Positions 17,109 to 25,443 of a DNA stretch of 64,000 bases are shown here, piece after piece (position 1 is the stretch's first letter; every line of letters begins with the position of its first letter). A program made the translations under genes and the position numbers. Location of the stretch: positions 62,001 to 126,000 of the forward strand of contig CAZLMM010000007.1 in NCBI GenBank assembly GCA_964560495.1, given 5' to 3'. The DNA comes from UBA5069 sp964560495 (GTDB lineage: Bacteria; Chloroflexota; Anaerolineae; Caldilineales; Caldilineaceae). The notes below the pieces were generated by a model. That model made no database searches, was not told the origin of the DNA, and was given only the letters and a program-made list of their open reading frames with translations.

Positions 17109-17729
17109 TCACAGACCATCGAACATGGACAAGAGATCTTTGGGCGTCATTCCTTCGCTCATCATTCGTTTCTGAAGGCGTTGACGGGCATCATGGAGCA
17201 ATTTGTAGAGCGCATTGCGATTGGTGCCCATCCTTTCTGCCACCTCCTGCATGGGCATCCCACCCTGCATCACTGCCATCATCGCCGTCCGTTGGCGCTC
17301 GGTCAGCTCTTCGGCAATCATACGCTGAACAGTCGCCATCATCATTTGCGCGGCCGCTGCTTTTCCTGGGTCCATGGAGCGGTCCATGAGGACATTCGGC
17401 ATTGCATCAGACGACTGACTGGCGGAGATCAAGTCTTCCAGCGATACATCACTCCAACGCCGCCGCCGCAACTCTGTGAGGGCCACATGGATGCAGACTT
17501 TTTGCGCCCAGGTGGTGAACTGTGCATCACCTCGATAGGAAGCCAGTTCGTGGAGGATTTTCACCAGGCCATCCTGCACGAAATCTTCCAGATCGCTTTG
17601 GGTGACATGATAGCTGGCCAGGGCATAACGCAGACCTCGCAGCAGCAATTCGCGGAGATCGACGAGGGCTGCATCGGGCGTCGGTCCACCCAGTTGCGCG
17701 CACCACTCCGCGTCGGTCCTCTTGCTCAT
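17109..17729 (-). CDS. ECF-type RNA polymerase sigma factor
   Basis: The 206-residue protein has a sigma-2 region (DLEDFVQDGLVKILHELASYRGDAQFTTWAQKV, split here across the helix) and a sigma-4 region with a helix-turn-helix (ELTERQRTAMMAV, then PMQEVAERMGTNRNALYKLLHDARQRL). This is the two-domain ECF layout; it directs polymerase to a small regulon. The ATG at 17729 begins MSKRTDAEW; an in-frame extension upstream to 17858 overlaps the peptidase. It is paired with the zinc-finger protein just downstream. Target promoters are not evident from the window. Confidence 0.82.
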   Translation of the reverse strand: MSKRTDAEWCAQLGGPTPDAALVDLRELLLRGLRYALASYHVTQSDLEDFVQDGLVKILHELASYRGDAQFTTWAQKVCIHVALTELRRRRWSDVSLEDLISASQSSDAMPNVLMDRSMDPGKAAAAQMMMATVQRMIAEELTERQRTAMMAVMQGGMPMQEVAERMGTNRNALYKLLHDARQRLQKRMMSEGMTPKDLLSMFDGL

Positions 17730-17775
17730 GGTTCCGCCAATCTGTCCCTGATGCGAGTGCTGCCCACAGGTCAAA

Positions 17776-19608
17776 TTACAAATTTCTGTGGAGAAAATCC
17801 CCCATGCGAGTAAAACTGTCGATGCGATTGGGTAGCTTGCTGAAGATGTGCCCCTCATCCGGGTAGTGAACGAACTCTACCACACCGCCAGCGGCTCGCA
17901 GGCGCTCCACCACCTGCTCGGACTCGTAGAGCGGCACGCGCGGGTCGTTGTCGCCGGCAAGCACTAGCAAAGGCGCCTTGATGCGCTCGATCTTGTGAAT
18001 CGGCGAGATGCGCTCCAAGAATGCGCGGTTGCGCTCCAGGCTGCCGTATTCTGCCTCGCGGTTGGCGCGCCGCCACGGCCCTGTGCGCTCCAGGAATGTC
18101 ACCCAGTTGGCAATGCCCACCACGTCGATGCCGGCGGCGAACTCTTCCGGGTATTCGGTGAGCGCAGCCAGCGTCATGAAGCCGCCATAGCTGCGGCCAT
18201 AGACCGCAATGCGATTCCCGGCGATCTCTGGCCGCCGACGCAGCCATTCCAGCGCGTACCTCAGATCCGCCACACTGTCCATACGCAACTCCACGTCGTC
18301 GAGGGTCTTGTAACGACGACCATAGCCCGTGCTGCCGCGCACATTGGGCGCCAGGATGGCATAGCCTTGTTGCAGGAAATACTGGAACGAGATGTTGAAA
18401 TCCGGGCGCAACTGGCTGGTCGGCCCGCCGTGAACGTAGAGAATACAGGGATAGCCGCCCGCCGGGGGTGGCTGCTGTGGCCGAAAATAGAGCGCAGGTA
18501 TCGACCTGCCGTCGAAGGTCGTGTAGGAGACAGCCTCTGGCATGACGAACGCGCCCAGATCGACGCCAGCCCGGTTGCTAAAAGTCAACTGGCGGCACGA
18601 ACCATCGACAACGCGCACACTCCAGGCGTCTGGGTTAGCGACCGGCGACTGGAAATCCAGAATCAGGAAAGTACTGCGCGCGTTGAAACGCAGGGTGCTG
18701 ATCACCCCCGCGCCCAACTCGTCAACCATATGGCGCTGCCCGCTGCGCAGGTCAAGAAGATACAAACGGCTATAGCCATTTTCGTTAGCGGTATAACCGG
18801 CATGACGACCATCCAGGGCAATCGTCAGGAGTTCGAGCTCACCCTGACCTGGGTCGTCATCGGCTGTGAAGATCACGCTCAGATCGCCCGTCTCAGAGTT
18901 CAGCTTACAGAGCGCGCCCCGGTCATGGGGTTGGTCGCTGAACAAGAAGACGCCGCTCATCGCCCATACAATCGACCAATAGTTGGCTGGCGGCTTGCCC
19001 GCAGTCAGGCAACGCTCTTCGCCGCTCTTCAAATCGAGCAGATAAAGCTCCGCCACATTGGGTGAGACGTTGTCAACGGAAAGCACGGAGCGGCCATCGG
19101 GCGACCAGGCAGCGATAGAGCGCAGTCCCTGGGACGCGCGCAACAGCTGGCTTTCGCCGCTGCGCACATCCATGCGGTATAGATCGAAATGCACCCCGTT
19201 GCGGGCGTTGCTCGAATAAACGATCTCCTGGCCGTCGCCGCTCCACGCACCAAAGATGTGGATGGCGTCGTCGTTCTGCGTCAGGCGCACCACATCATGG
19301 ACATCGCGCTTCTGACTGTCAACCCCATAATTACTGATGCGGTAGAATTGCTGGCGTTCGTTGCCGCCTACGTCGCTCACGGCCAGCAGGTGGTGCGCGG
19401 CCGGCGCGCCATGCAGCTCCCACACCTTGTCGGGCAAGAAGGTGAGCTGGCGCGGCCAACGCAAATCCCCCTCGCCGTGCGTGACGACGCTCCACACCTG
19501 CCAGTTGCCGGTGATGTCCGAAAGAAAGGCGACGCGTCCACCTTCGGGCACAAGCACAGGATTGATCGCGCTGCGGATATTGAGATAACGAGCAAAGTCG
19601 TGAGACAT
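17776..19608 (-). CDS. S9 family (prolyl oligopeptidase-type) serine peptidase
   Basis: The 610-residue protein has an N-terminal seven-bladed beta-propeller-like region (repeated SPDGR or W-S-x-DG motifs) and a C-terminal alpha/beta-hydrolase domain. The catalytic triad is visible as Ser473 in YGRSYGGF, Asp555 in DNDPRVP and His587 in DEGHIF. The family cleaves short peptides after proline or removes acylated N-terminal residues. No signal peptide is evident, so it is probably cytoplasmic. A tandem heptamer repeat lies between its start and the next gene. Assignment to S9 is firm; specificity (S9A or S9C) is not. Confidence 0.88.
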   Translation of the reverse strand: MSHDFARYLNIRSAINPVLVPEGGRVAFLSDITGNWQVWSVVTHGEGDLRWPRQLTFLPDKVWELHGAPAAHHLLAVSDVGGNERQQFYRISNYGVDSQKRDVHDVVRLTQNDDAIHIFGAWSGDGQEIVYSSNARNGVHFDLYRMDVRSGESQLLRASQGLRSIAAWSPDGRSVLSVDNVSPNVAELYLLDLKSGEERCLTAGKPPANYWSIVWAMSGVFLFSDQPHDRGALCKLNSETGDLSVIFTADDDPGQGELELLTIALDGRHAGYTANENGYSRLYLLDLRSGQRHMVDELGAGVISTLRFNARSTFLILDFQSPVANPDAWSVRVVDGSCRQLTFSNRAGVDLGAFVMPEAVSYTTFDGRSIPALYFRPQQPPPAGGYPCILYVHGGPTSQLRPDFNISFQYFLQQGYAILAPNVRGSTGYGRRYKTLDDVELRMDSVADLRYALEWLRRRPEIAGNRIAVYGRSYGGFMTLAALTEYPEEFAAGIDVVGIANWVTFLERTGPWRRANREAEYGSLERNRAFLERISPIHKIERIKAPLLVLAGDNDPRVPLYESEQVVERLRAAGGVVEFVHYPDEGHIFSKLPNRIDSFTRMGDFLHRNL

Positions 19609-19671
19609 AGAGGCGTTCTCCTCGAATCAGGGTTGTCAGGCTTGCAGCATGGCCTATTTACTTAATACTTA

Positions 19672-19706
19672 ACCATTCACAATTCACCGTTTACCATTCA
19701 CCGTTT
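19672..19706 (-). repeat. Degenerate heptamer tandem repeat (five units)
   Basis: On the plus strand the units are ACCATTC, ACAATTC, ACCGTTT, ACCATTC and ACCGTTT. The last copies run into the glycosyltransferase gene and supply its TGA stop codon (19698-19700). The same unit, reverse-complemented, is found at 40221-40262. Confidence 0.65.
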
Positions 19707-20849
19707 CGAGCGGGCGGCTTGCTCAAGCACGGCCAACGTTTTCTGAGCCGCGTCTTGCCACGAAAAACGCTTGACATTCTCATGGCCGGCCGCAATGAGC
19801 CGCTGACGCAATTCTTCGTCGCGGCTGAGGCGCAGCATCGCGTCGGCGATGGCGTCGATATCTGTGGGATCTACCAACAACGCGGCGTCTCCGGCAACCT
19901 CGGGCAAAGAAGAATTGTTGGCAGTCATGACAGGAATCCCGGCGTATTGCGCCTCTAAGACGGGCAGGCCAAAACCTTCCAGCAAGGAAGGATAACAGAA
20001 CAGGCGCGCGCCCTGCAACAATGCAGCCAGGTCAGCATCGGCAAGATAGCCGGTGAAATGAATACGATCCGCTAATCCGGTTTGCGCCGCACACCTGAAG
20101 ATGCTGTCGCTGAGCCATCCTACTGCGCCGGCCAAAACCAGGTCGAATTCTACCCGCTGTTGGTCGCACAATCGGGCGAAGGCCATGATCAATCGCTCCA
20201 GGTTCTTGCGCGGCTGAATCGAGCCAACGTATAACGCGTATGGACGCAGCAAACCACAGGCTGTCTGGGCGGCTTCAATCTCAATTGGCGATGGCGCTGT
20301 CCGGGGCGACGCTGCTTCGTAGATCACGGCGATTTTCTCTGGCGTTGCGCCGTAGAAAAGAGTCAGATCGCGGCCAGTCGCCTGGCTCACCGCAATCAGG
20401 CGCCGCGCGGCATGGACAGCCCAGCGCGTGCTCAGCTCCAGATAGAGCCGCTGGCCGATCGTATGGGCGTGGGGAAAACGACGATGACCCAAGTCATGGA
20501 TCGTGACGACGGCTGGCGGGAGGCGCCCCGGCGGCCAAACGAAGGGTAGAACGTGGGCAGGCACAAAAAGAACGTCAGGCGAATGTTGCGTCACCTCCTG
20601 GGCGAGACTGCGGTGCGTCCACATGCGGCGCGCGGGCAACACCACCACGCGGTGGGGCGGCGCCGGCTGACCGCCCGGCGCACCCGTGTCGAGGAACAGA
20701 TCTGGCGGCAGTCCATGGGTGTACAGCCGCCACTCGTGCGTCAGCGCCCGGTCAAGACGCAGAAGGTGACGAATGATTTCCAAGGAGTATCTTTCTGTCC
20801 CTGTGCGCTGAGCGCGTATGGCGCGAGATGCATCGACCCCAATGATCAT
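19698..20849 (-). CDS. Glycosyltransferase family 4 protein
   Basis: This 383-residue protein has the two-Rossmann GT-B layout. The N-terminal half begins IIGVDASRAIRAQRTGTERYSLEII, a glycine/Thr-rich acceptor-side loop. The C-terminal donor domain has YVGSIQPRKNLERLI and the GT4 E-x7-E segment SLLEGFGLPVLEA. Enzymes of this type add mannose, rhamnose or similar sugars to polysaccharide or lipid carriers at the membrane. The start at 20849 is chosen as the first Met of the domain; an upstream in-frame extension to 21101 has no family similarity. No other polysaccharide genes are adjacent. Confidence 0.85.
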   Translation of the reverse strand: MIIGVDASRAIRAQRTGTERYSLEIIRHLLRLDRALTHEWRLYTHGLPPDLFLDTGAPGGQPAPPHRVVVLPARRMWTHRSLAQEVTQHSPDVLFVPAHVLPFVWPPGRLPPAVVTIHDLGHRRFPHAHTIGQRLYLELSTRWAVHAARRLIAVSQATGRDLTLFYGATPEKIAVIYEAASPRTAPSPIEIEAAQTACGLLRPYALYVGSIQPRKNLERLIMAFARLCDQQRVEFDLVLAGAVGWLSDSIFRCAAQTGLADRIHFTGYLADADLAALLQGARLFCYPSLLEGFGLPVLEAQYAGIPVMTANNSSLPEVAGDAALLVDPTDIDAIADAMLRLSRDEELRQRLIAAGHENVKRFSWQDAAQKTLAVLEQAARSKR

Positions 20850-20943
20850 TTCAGGAACTCTCGCCGGTTGCGTTGGGCAACAGAAAGGAAATTGGATAAT
20901 TGGGGCGTAGAATGGATGAATTGTTGACGCACACCGGACATTG

Positions 20944-20972
20944 TTTTCATGAAAGACATCTATGTGTATACT
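20944..20972 (+). promoter_or_regulatory. Putative promoter of the envelope gene cluster
   Basis: TTTTCA (20944-20949), a 17-base spacer and TATACT (20967-20972) lie about 120 bases before the first gene of the 21-24 kb cluster. The -10 is good and the -35 is weak. The rest of 20850-21093 shows no gene. Confidence 0.35.
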
Positions 20973-21093
20973 ATCAGGCGGTGTAGGTGTAGTCAAACAG
21001 TGTCGGACTATTGAGTACCTCCCAGAGTTGCAGGTGTTCCTGGACGTGTGGTGAGCGGCAAATTCACTTCCTCTGACACAGATCGAAAGCGAC

Positions 21094-21438
21094 ATGTTCA
21101 CGTTGGCCGACGTCTTGATCGATGGGTTATGGGTGGCTGGGCTGGCAGCCCTGGTCGCTACCCTTAGTTATATTGGGTGGTATCGTCAGCAGCAGGGCTG
21201 GAGTTGGCCTGTAGCTTTTCGGATGCCGCGTCTCCTGACGCCCTTCTGCCTGAGCCTCACCCTCTTTTGCATCGGCATGGCGCTGAACGGTCGCATGTCT
21301 ACTTCCCCTGCGCCGCTTTGGGAAAGCATCGCTTGGAGCATACTGATTGTGCTCTTTGCGTTTTTCTCGCTTGCCTATTGGATGGCAGGCGCCCGGCGCG
21401 GCTGGGATACGCCAATCCAAGGAGAAAATCGTTCATGA
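21094..21438 (+). CDS. Small three-helix membrane protein
   Basis: The 114-residue protein has three hydrophobic segments (about residues 12-30, 47-64 and 80-97) and a polar, positively charged C terminus. I recognise no family. Its stop overlaps the start of the next gene by four bases (ATGA), indicating that it is translationally coupled to the SH3b protein and probably functions with it at the membrane. Confidence 0.65.
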   Translation: MFTLADVLIDGLWVAGLAALVATLSYIGWYRQQQGWSWPVAFRMPRLLTPFCLSLTLFCIGMALNGRMSTSPAPLWESIAWSILIVLFAFFSLAYWMAGARRGWDTPIQGENRS

Positions 21439-22850
21439 CCCAACAGCAAATCCCCAATCAGTGGCAACTAGACGATACTGGCAAAACGCAGGATCGCTGG
21501 ACGCTTCAGGAAAACGACCAAGTGTTACCTGCTCACCTTCAATTGCAGCCCGAAACAGGCGCTAGCGCGTCCACGTGGCAGCCGATTGACTATCAAACGC
21601 CAAAGCCGCGGCGGCAGCAGCGCGGTGGCTGGGTCGTTGGCGTGCTCGTCATCCTGGCGCTGATCGCGGTTGGCGCCTACCTGACATGGTTCTACATGAA
21701 CCAGCTCGATGCGGGCGTTGCCCAGCCGCCGCCAGGCGCGGTCACACCCGAAACGCAGCCGCCGACCGGAGGCGAACCCGCAGTCGTGATCGCGCAGACC
21801 GCGACAGAAGAACCAACGTCAACACCCGTGCAGGAGCCGACCGCAACCTTCACGCCCGAACCCACATCTACGCCCGCACCGCCGCCCGTAGAAATGCGCG
21901 AGGCGTTAGTGAATTCCCCCTACGGGGTCAATCTGCGAAGCGCCCCCGCGGCGAGTGGAGAGCCTCTCAAGCTGCTCGACAACAACACACAGGTCTTGAT
22001 CATCGGCGGCCCGGTGACCGACGCCGACGGCAGCGAGTGGTGGCAGGCGGCGGTCGAGCCGGGCGTTCAAGGCTGGGTCGTCGGCGAGTTCATGACGCTC
22101 TCTGTCCGCCAGGTTGCCCTTGAGGAATGGATCGCACGCTTGCGCGCCATGGGCATCGAGCCGACGCCCACCCCAGAGCCTGTGGCTCCAACCAGTGAAA
22201 TTGCTTCAACTGCACCCCTCACTGACTCAGCCGGCGCGACCGACATGAACCAACTTGGCGACCTGACCGCCGATATCGGCGTGACCGCCATCATCAGCGC
22301 CGCAGCCGGCCTCAATGCGCGCGAGTTGCCCGCCGACGAGGCGCCCGTAATCACACTGCTCGCCAACAACGCGTCGCTGGCAGTCGCCGCTGTCTCCGAC
22401 GATGGGCAGTGGCTGCAAGTGCGGCTGCCAGAGGGTGGATTGGGCTGGGTGTCACGCGCCTTTGTCAATGTGATCGGAGACCTTGCTGGCCTACAAGCCG
22501 GCGCCGAGACGGCTCCCAGCCTGCCTATCACCTCAACAACGAGCCTGACGGCTACTGCGCCGCTCACCACAAGCGTGACGCCGTCCACCACGCCATCTAT
22601 TACGCCAACTGCAACGACCACGGGCGCCGCGATCGTGACTTTTGTCACCGGCGTCAACGCGCGGCCTGCGCCGTCGACCGAAGCAGCCGGCCTGCGACTG
22701 TTGGAGTGGAATTCCACCGTGCCAGCCATCGGGCGCACGGCGGACAACGCCTGGGTAAAAGTCGTGCTGAGCGATGGCAACCCGGCCTGGGTGGCAGCCA
22801 GCGCGGTCAGCGTCACGCCGGAGATCGGCGCGCTGCCGGTGACGGATTGA
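21435..22850 (+). CDS. Single-pass membrane protein with three extracellular SH3b repeats
   Basis: The 471-residue protein has a cytoplasmic N terminus of about 65 residues, one transmembrane helix (VVGVLVILALIAVGAYLTW, residues about 68-87) and a low-complexity Pro/Thr stalk. Three bacterial SH3 domains follow, each starting with a VN(L)R or LNAR motif: VNLRSAPAASG, LNARELPADEA and VNARPAPSTEA. Thr/Ser-rich linkers separate them. SH3b domains usually bind cell-wall or glycan ligands or serve as sensor modules. It is coupled to the preceding small membrane protein, and a multi-span protein follows 85 bases later. Confidence 0.8.
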   Translation: MTQQQIPNQWQLDDTGKTQDRWTLQENDQVLPAHLQLQPETGASASTWQPIDYQTPKPRRQQRGGWVVGVLVILALIAVGAYLTWFYMNQLDAGVAQPPPGAVTPETQPPTGGEPAVVIAQTATEEPTSTPVQEPTATFTPEPTSTPAPPPVEMREALVNSPYGVNLRSAPAASGEPLKLLDNNTQVLIIGGPVTDADGSEWWQAAVEPGVQGWVVGEFMTLSVRQVALEEWIARLRAMGIEPTPTPEPVAPTSEIASTAPLTDSAGATDMNQLGDLTADIGVTAIISAAAGLNARELPADEAPVITLLANNASLAVAAVSDDGQWLQVRLPEGGLGWVSRAFVNVIGDLAGLQAGAETAPSLPITSTTSLTATAPLTTSVTPSTTPSITPTATTTGAAIVTFVTGVNARPAPSTEAAGLRLLEWNSTVPAIGRTADNAWVKVVLSDGNPAWVAASAVSVTPEIGALPVTD

Positions 22851-22935
22851 CGAGCGGAGGTCTGCGAGTTACAGTTTGCGGCGATTCAGCCAGGAGTTGC
22901 AGAGAGGCTGACCCTTTGGAACTTGTGTCTATACA

Positions 22936-23754
22936 ATGAATGACACTCGACTGAGCCAGCTTGCCTGGGCCGGCGCGTTGATCATCGGCGGAGCAATCCT
23001 CCTGCTCTTCAACTTCGACCTGTTGACGGCTTTCGAGCCGCTGGCCCAGTACATTCTGGCCGGCGCGCTGGCCCTAGGCGGTGTGGGCTTTTTCGTCGGT
23101 TTCGTCGCTGCCAGGGAGAATTGGTGGCGGCTTATTCCAGGCTGGACGTTGCTGGCGCTGGCTATGATGGTGGCATTGAGCGTCTTTCCCGCTGTCAATC
23201 GCGCCCTCATCCCCTCGATTCTCTTCCTGGGTCTCGCCATCGCTTTCGGACACATCTATCTCCTCCAGCGCGGCGTCAACTGGTGGGCGATCATCCCTGG
23301 CGGGTTCTTCCTGGTTCTCGGCGTCGTGGTGGCGCTGAGCGCCTACCTGACCAGCCTGACGCTGCTTGGTAGTCTGCTCTTCATCGGCATCGGTCTGGTC
23401 TTTTTTGCCCTCTATCTACTGGGCGACCGCAGCCGCCAGTGGTGGGCGTTGATTCCGGCCAGCATCCTGGCGCTCTTTGGCGTCTTCATCGTCTCGGCCG
23501 GCGGCGAGGAGCCGAGCGGATTGCTGCGCTGGTGGCCCCTCGCCGCCATCGGTGTGGGCGTAATCATGGTCTGGCGCACCATGCGCCGTCAGCCAACGGA
23601 AAAGCTGGTGATGAATCGCGCGCCGTCGATGAAATCGGCAGCGCCGCCGGCCTCAGAAACGACGGTGACGGGGCGCGGGGTCTTAGGCGAATACACGCAA
23701 CCGGCGCCCGGCGCATCCGTTCAGGTTCTTCCCGATCCAGAAGAGACGAACTGA
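22936..23754 (+). CDS. Multi-span membrane protein, unknown function
   Basis: The 272-residue protein has about eight closely packed hydrophobic segments in four helix pairs, with conserved-looking W/R turns between them (ARENWWRLIPG, GVNWWAIIPGG, SRQWWALIPAS, GLLRWWPLAAI). This internal repeat, a W-W-x-L/I-I-P motif at each hairpin, suggests duplication of a helical-pair unit. A charged cytoplasmic tail of about 60 residues follows. It belongs to the broad class of DUF5668-like envelope proteins near anti-sigma or cell-wall genes, but I cannot name a function. It is the last gene of the envelope cluster. Confidence 0.68.
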   Translation: MNDTRLSQLAWAGALIIGGAILLLFNFDLLTAFEPLAQYILAGALALGGVGFFVGFVAARENWWRLIPGWTLLALAMMVALSVFPAVNRALIPSILFLGLAIAFGHIYLLQRGVNWWAIIPGGFFLVLGVVVALSAYLTSLTLLGSLLFIGIGLVFFALYLLGDRSRQWWALIPASILALFGVFIVSAGGEEPSGLLRWWPLAAIGVGVIMVWRTMRRQPTEKLVMNRAPSMKSAAPPASETTVTGRGVLGEYTQPAPGASVQVLPDPEETN

Positions 23755-23814
23755 ACGGTTCCACGCCCACGGGAGGGGGGCAACGAGTAATACTGACTTC
23801 TATACTTCGCTCTG

Positions 23815-23859
23815 TTTGAAACCAGGAGTTTTTGAACTGTGAAACCTCCTGGTTTCAAA
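23815..23859. repeat. 14-base inverted repeat with 17-base loop
   Basis: TTTGAAACCAGGAG (23815-23828) is the exact reverse complement of CTCCTGGTTTCAAA (23846-23859). There is no downstream T-run on either strand, so it is probably a dispersed hairpin element rather than a simple terminator. It lies in the 195-base gap before the nitrilase-family gene. Confidence 0.5.
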
Positions 23860-23949
23860 GCAACCACAGTTTAGCGAGCAGTAAGAATGTCTCCGCGCTC
23901 CCCTGTGTGGCCTCGGTGGTAAAGCGATTTTCAGGTTAGAGGACAATCC

Positions 23950-24756
23950 ATGACAGACTACACAACCATCGCCATCACGCTCATCCAGATCGACTGCCCG
24001 CTGGGCAAACCCGCCGAGAACTTCGAGCGCGCCGAGGAACTCGTGGCCGAAGCGGGTCGCCGCGCTAGCGACCTGGTCGTGCTGCCCGAGCTGTGGAGCA
24101 CGGCCTACGACCTGGAGAACGCAGCCATCCATGCAACGCCGCTGGCGCAGAATCACCAGGGCGACGGCTGGTTTGGCCGTCTGGCGCGCATGGCGCGTAG
24201 CCATCACGTCTGGCTTACCGGCTCGATCCTGGAAGCAGACCAGGGGCGTTTCTACAATTGTATGGCGCTCTATTCACCACAGGGCGAGCTGGCCGGCGTC
24301 TACCGTAAAATCCACCTCTTCCGCCTCATGCAGGAGGAACAATTCCTTGCCCCTGGCCCCGAACCAGTTCTGCTCGACCTCCCCTGGGGTAAAACCGGCC
24401 TGGCGATCTGTTACGACCTGCGCTTTCCCGAGCTGTTCCGGCGCTACGCCCTCGACGGCGCAACCCTGGTGGTGCTCCCGGCCGAATGGCCCCATCCCCG
24501 GCGCGAACACTGGCGCACCCTGCTGCGGGCGCGCGCCATCGAGAATCAGTGTTTCATCGCCGCGTGCAATCGCGTGGGGGAAGGCAAGGGCAATCGCTTC
24601 TTTGGCGCGTCCGCGGTGATCGACCCCTGGGGTGAGATCCTTATTGAGGGCGACGAAACAGAAGCCTTGCTCACGGTCACGGTCGATCTAGCCGCGGTTG
24701 CCGCCGCACGCAGCCGCATCCCGGTCTTCGCCGACCGCCGGCCGGAGCTGTATTGA
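23950..24756 (+). CDS. Carbon-nitrogen hydrolase (nitrilase superfamily, omega-amidase-like)
   Basis: The 268-residue enzyme has the Glu-Lys-Cys catalytic triad: Glu47 in VLPELWS, Lys120 in YRKIHLF and Cys154 in LAICYDLRFPE. The sequence around the Cys (C-Y-D-L-R-F-P-E) and the short length place it with omega-amidases and related short nitrilase-family amidases, which release ammonia from alpha-ketoglutaramate or similar amides. No signal peptide is seen, so it is cytoplasmic. The start at 23950 follows a purine-rich AGAGGAC sequence. A beta-ureidopropionase-type role is less likely because the loops of those enzymes are absent. Confidence 0.85.
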   Translation: MTDYTTIAITLIQIDCPLGKPAENFERAEELVAEAGRRASDLVVLPELWSTAYDLENAAIHATPLAQNHQGDGWFGRLARMARSHHVWLTGSILEADQGRFYNCMALYSPQGELAGVYRKIHLFRLMQEEQFLAPGPEPVLLDLPWGKTGLAICYDLRFPELFRRYALDGATLVVLPAEWPHPRREHWRTLLRARAIENQCFIAACNRVGEGKGNRFFGASAVIDPWGEILIEGDETEALLTVTVDLAAVAAARSRIPVFADRRPELY

Positions 24757-24873
24757 GATTTACGGTTTTGGCGCTCGCACCTATCGCTCCGGCGTGGGTG
24801 CGCCCTTCGGATGCTCAGCGTCCCGTAATCCCCTGGATCAGCGTCTCGGTCTACAATTTGCGAGGTGTAGAAA

Positions 24874-25152
24874 ATGAACTCGTTGTCCTGGAATGAATAC
24901 GTCCGGCTTTGTCTCAGTTATGCTGTCTTTGCGCGCAATGAGGATGTGGGGTGGACGGTCGAAATACCGACCTTGCCAGGCTGCATCTCGTGGGGTGAAA
25001 CGCGCGCCGAAGCCGCCATGATGGTCGAAGACGCAATTCATGGCTGGCTCGTGACCGCGCTTCGGTTCGGTGACGCAATACCCGAGATCGACGGCTACAG
25101 GCTTAGCTATCTCGTCGATGAGGAGTTGGAGCCAACGCCAAACTATGCCTAG
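24874..25152 (+). CDS. hicB: HicB-type antitoxin
   Basis: The 92-residue protein has the HicB RNase-H-like fold core: YAVFARNEDVGWTVEIPTLPGCISWGETRAEA followed by VEDAIHGWL (split here). It would neutralise the adjacent HicA toxin. The HicB-then-HicA order and the overlapping stop/start are both seen in known modules. GAGGTG is 9 bases before the ATG. There is no DNA-binding helix-turn-helix in the C terminus, only a short tail ending NYA, so autoregulation, if any, is through another mechanism. Confidence 0.78.
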   Translation: MNSLSWNEYVRLCLSYAVFARNEDVGWTVEIPTLPGCISWGETRAEAAMMVEDAIHGWLVTALRFGDAIPEIDGYRLSYLVDEELEPTPNYA

Positions 25153-25369
25153 ATTAATTGCTGTCGGTCCACGCGAGGTCATTCAGAAGTTACGTGTCTT
25201 GGGTTTTGACGGTCCTTATAGCGGTGGTCGGCACATGTTCATGCGCCATTCATTGACTCAACTAAAAATATCCATCCCCCTTCACAAAGGGCAAGACATT
25301 CCGATTGGTACATTGCGGGCAATCATCCGTCAACTGGGATTGACGGTCGAGGAATGGCTCGCCCTGTGA
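25145..25369 (+). CDS. hicA: HicA-type mRNA interferase toxin
   Basis: The 74-residue protein has the double-stranded RNA-binding-like HicA fold. GPREVIQKLRVLGFDGPYSGGRHMFMRH contains the conserved G-x-R/H-H-x-x-F region with the catalytic His, and IPIGTLRAIIRQLGL is the typical C-terminal helix. HicA cleaves mRNA and is held inactive by HicB. The start overlaps the HicB gene by eight bases, indicating coupled translation. The module is complete on sequence grounds. Confidence 0.78.
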   Translation: MPRLIAVGPREVIQKLRVLGFDGPYSGGRHMFMRHSLTQLKISIPLHKGQDIPIGTLRAIIRQLGLTVEEWLAL

Positions 25370-25392
25370 AGGGCAGTTGCAGGAATCTGCGA

Positions 25393-25431
25393 TTTACGAG
25401 AGTTCTTGTGGGTCACGACTTGTCTCGTAAA
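25393..25431. terminator. Possible bidirectional terminator between hicA and the methyltransferase gene
   Basis: TTTACGAGA (25393-25401) pairs with TCTCGTAAA (25423-25431) across a 21-base loop, in the 74-base gap between two convergent genes. The long loop makes it a weak terminator; evidence is structural only. Confidence 0.35.
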
Positions 25432-25443
25432 CTGTAAATTGCT

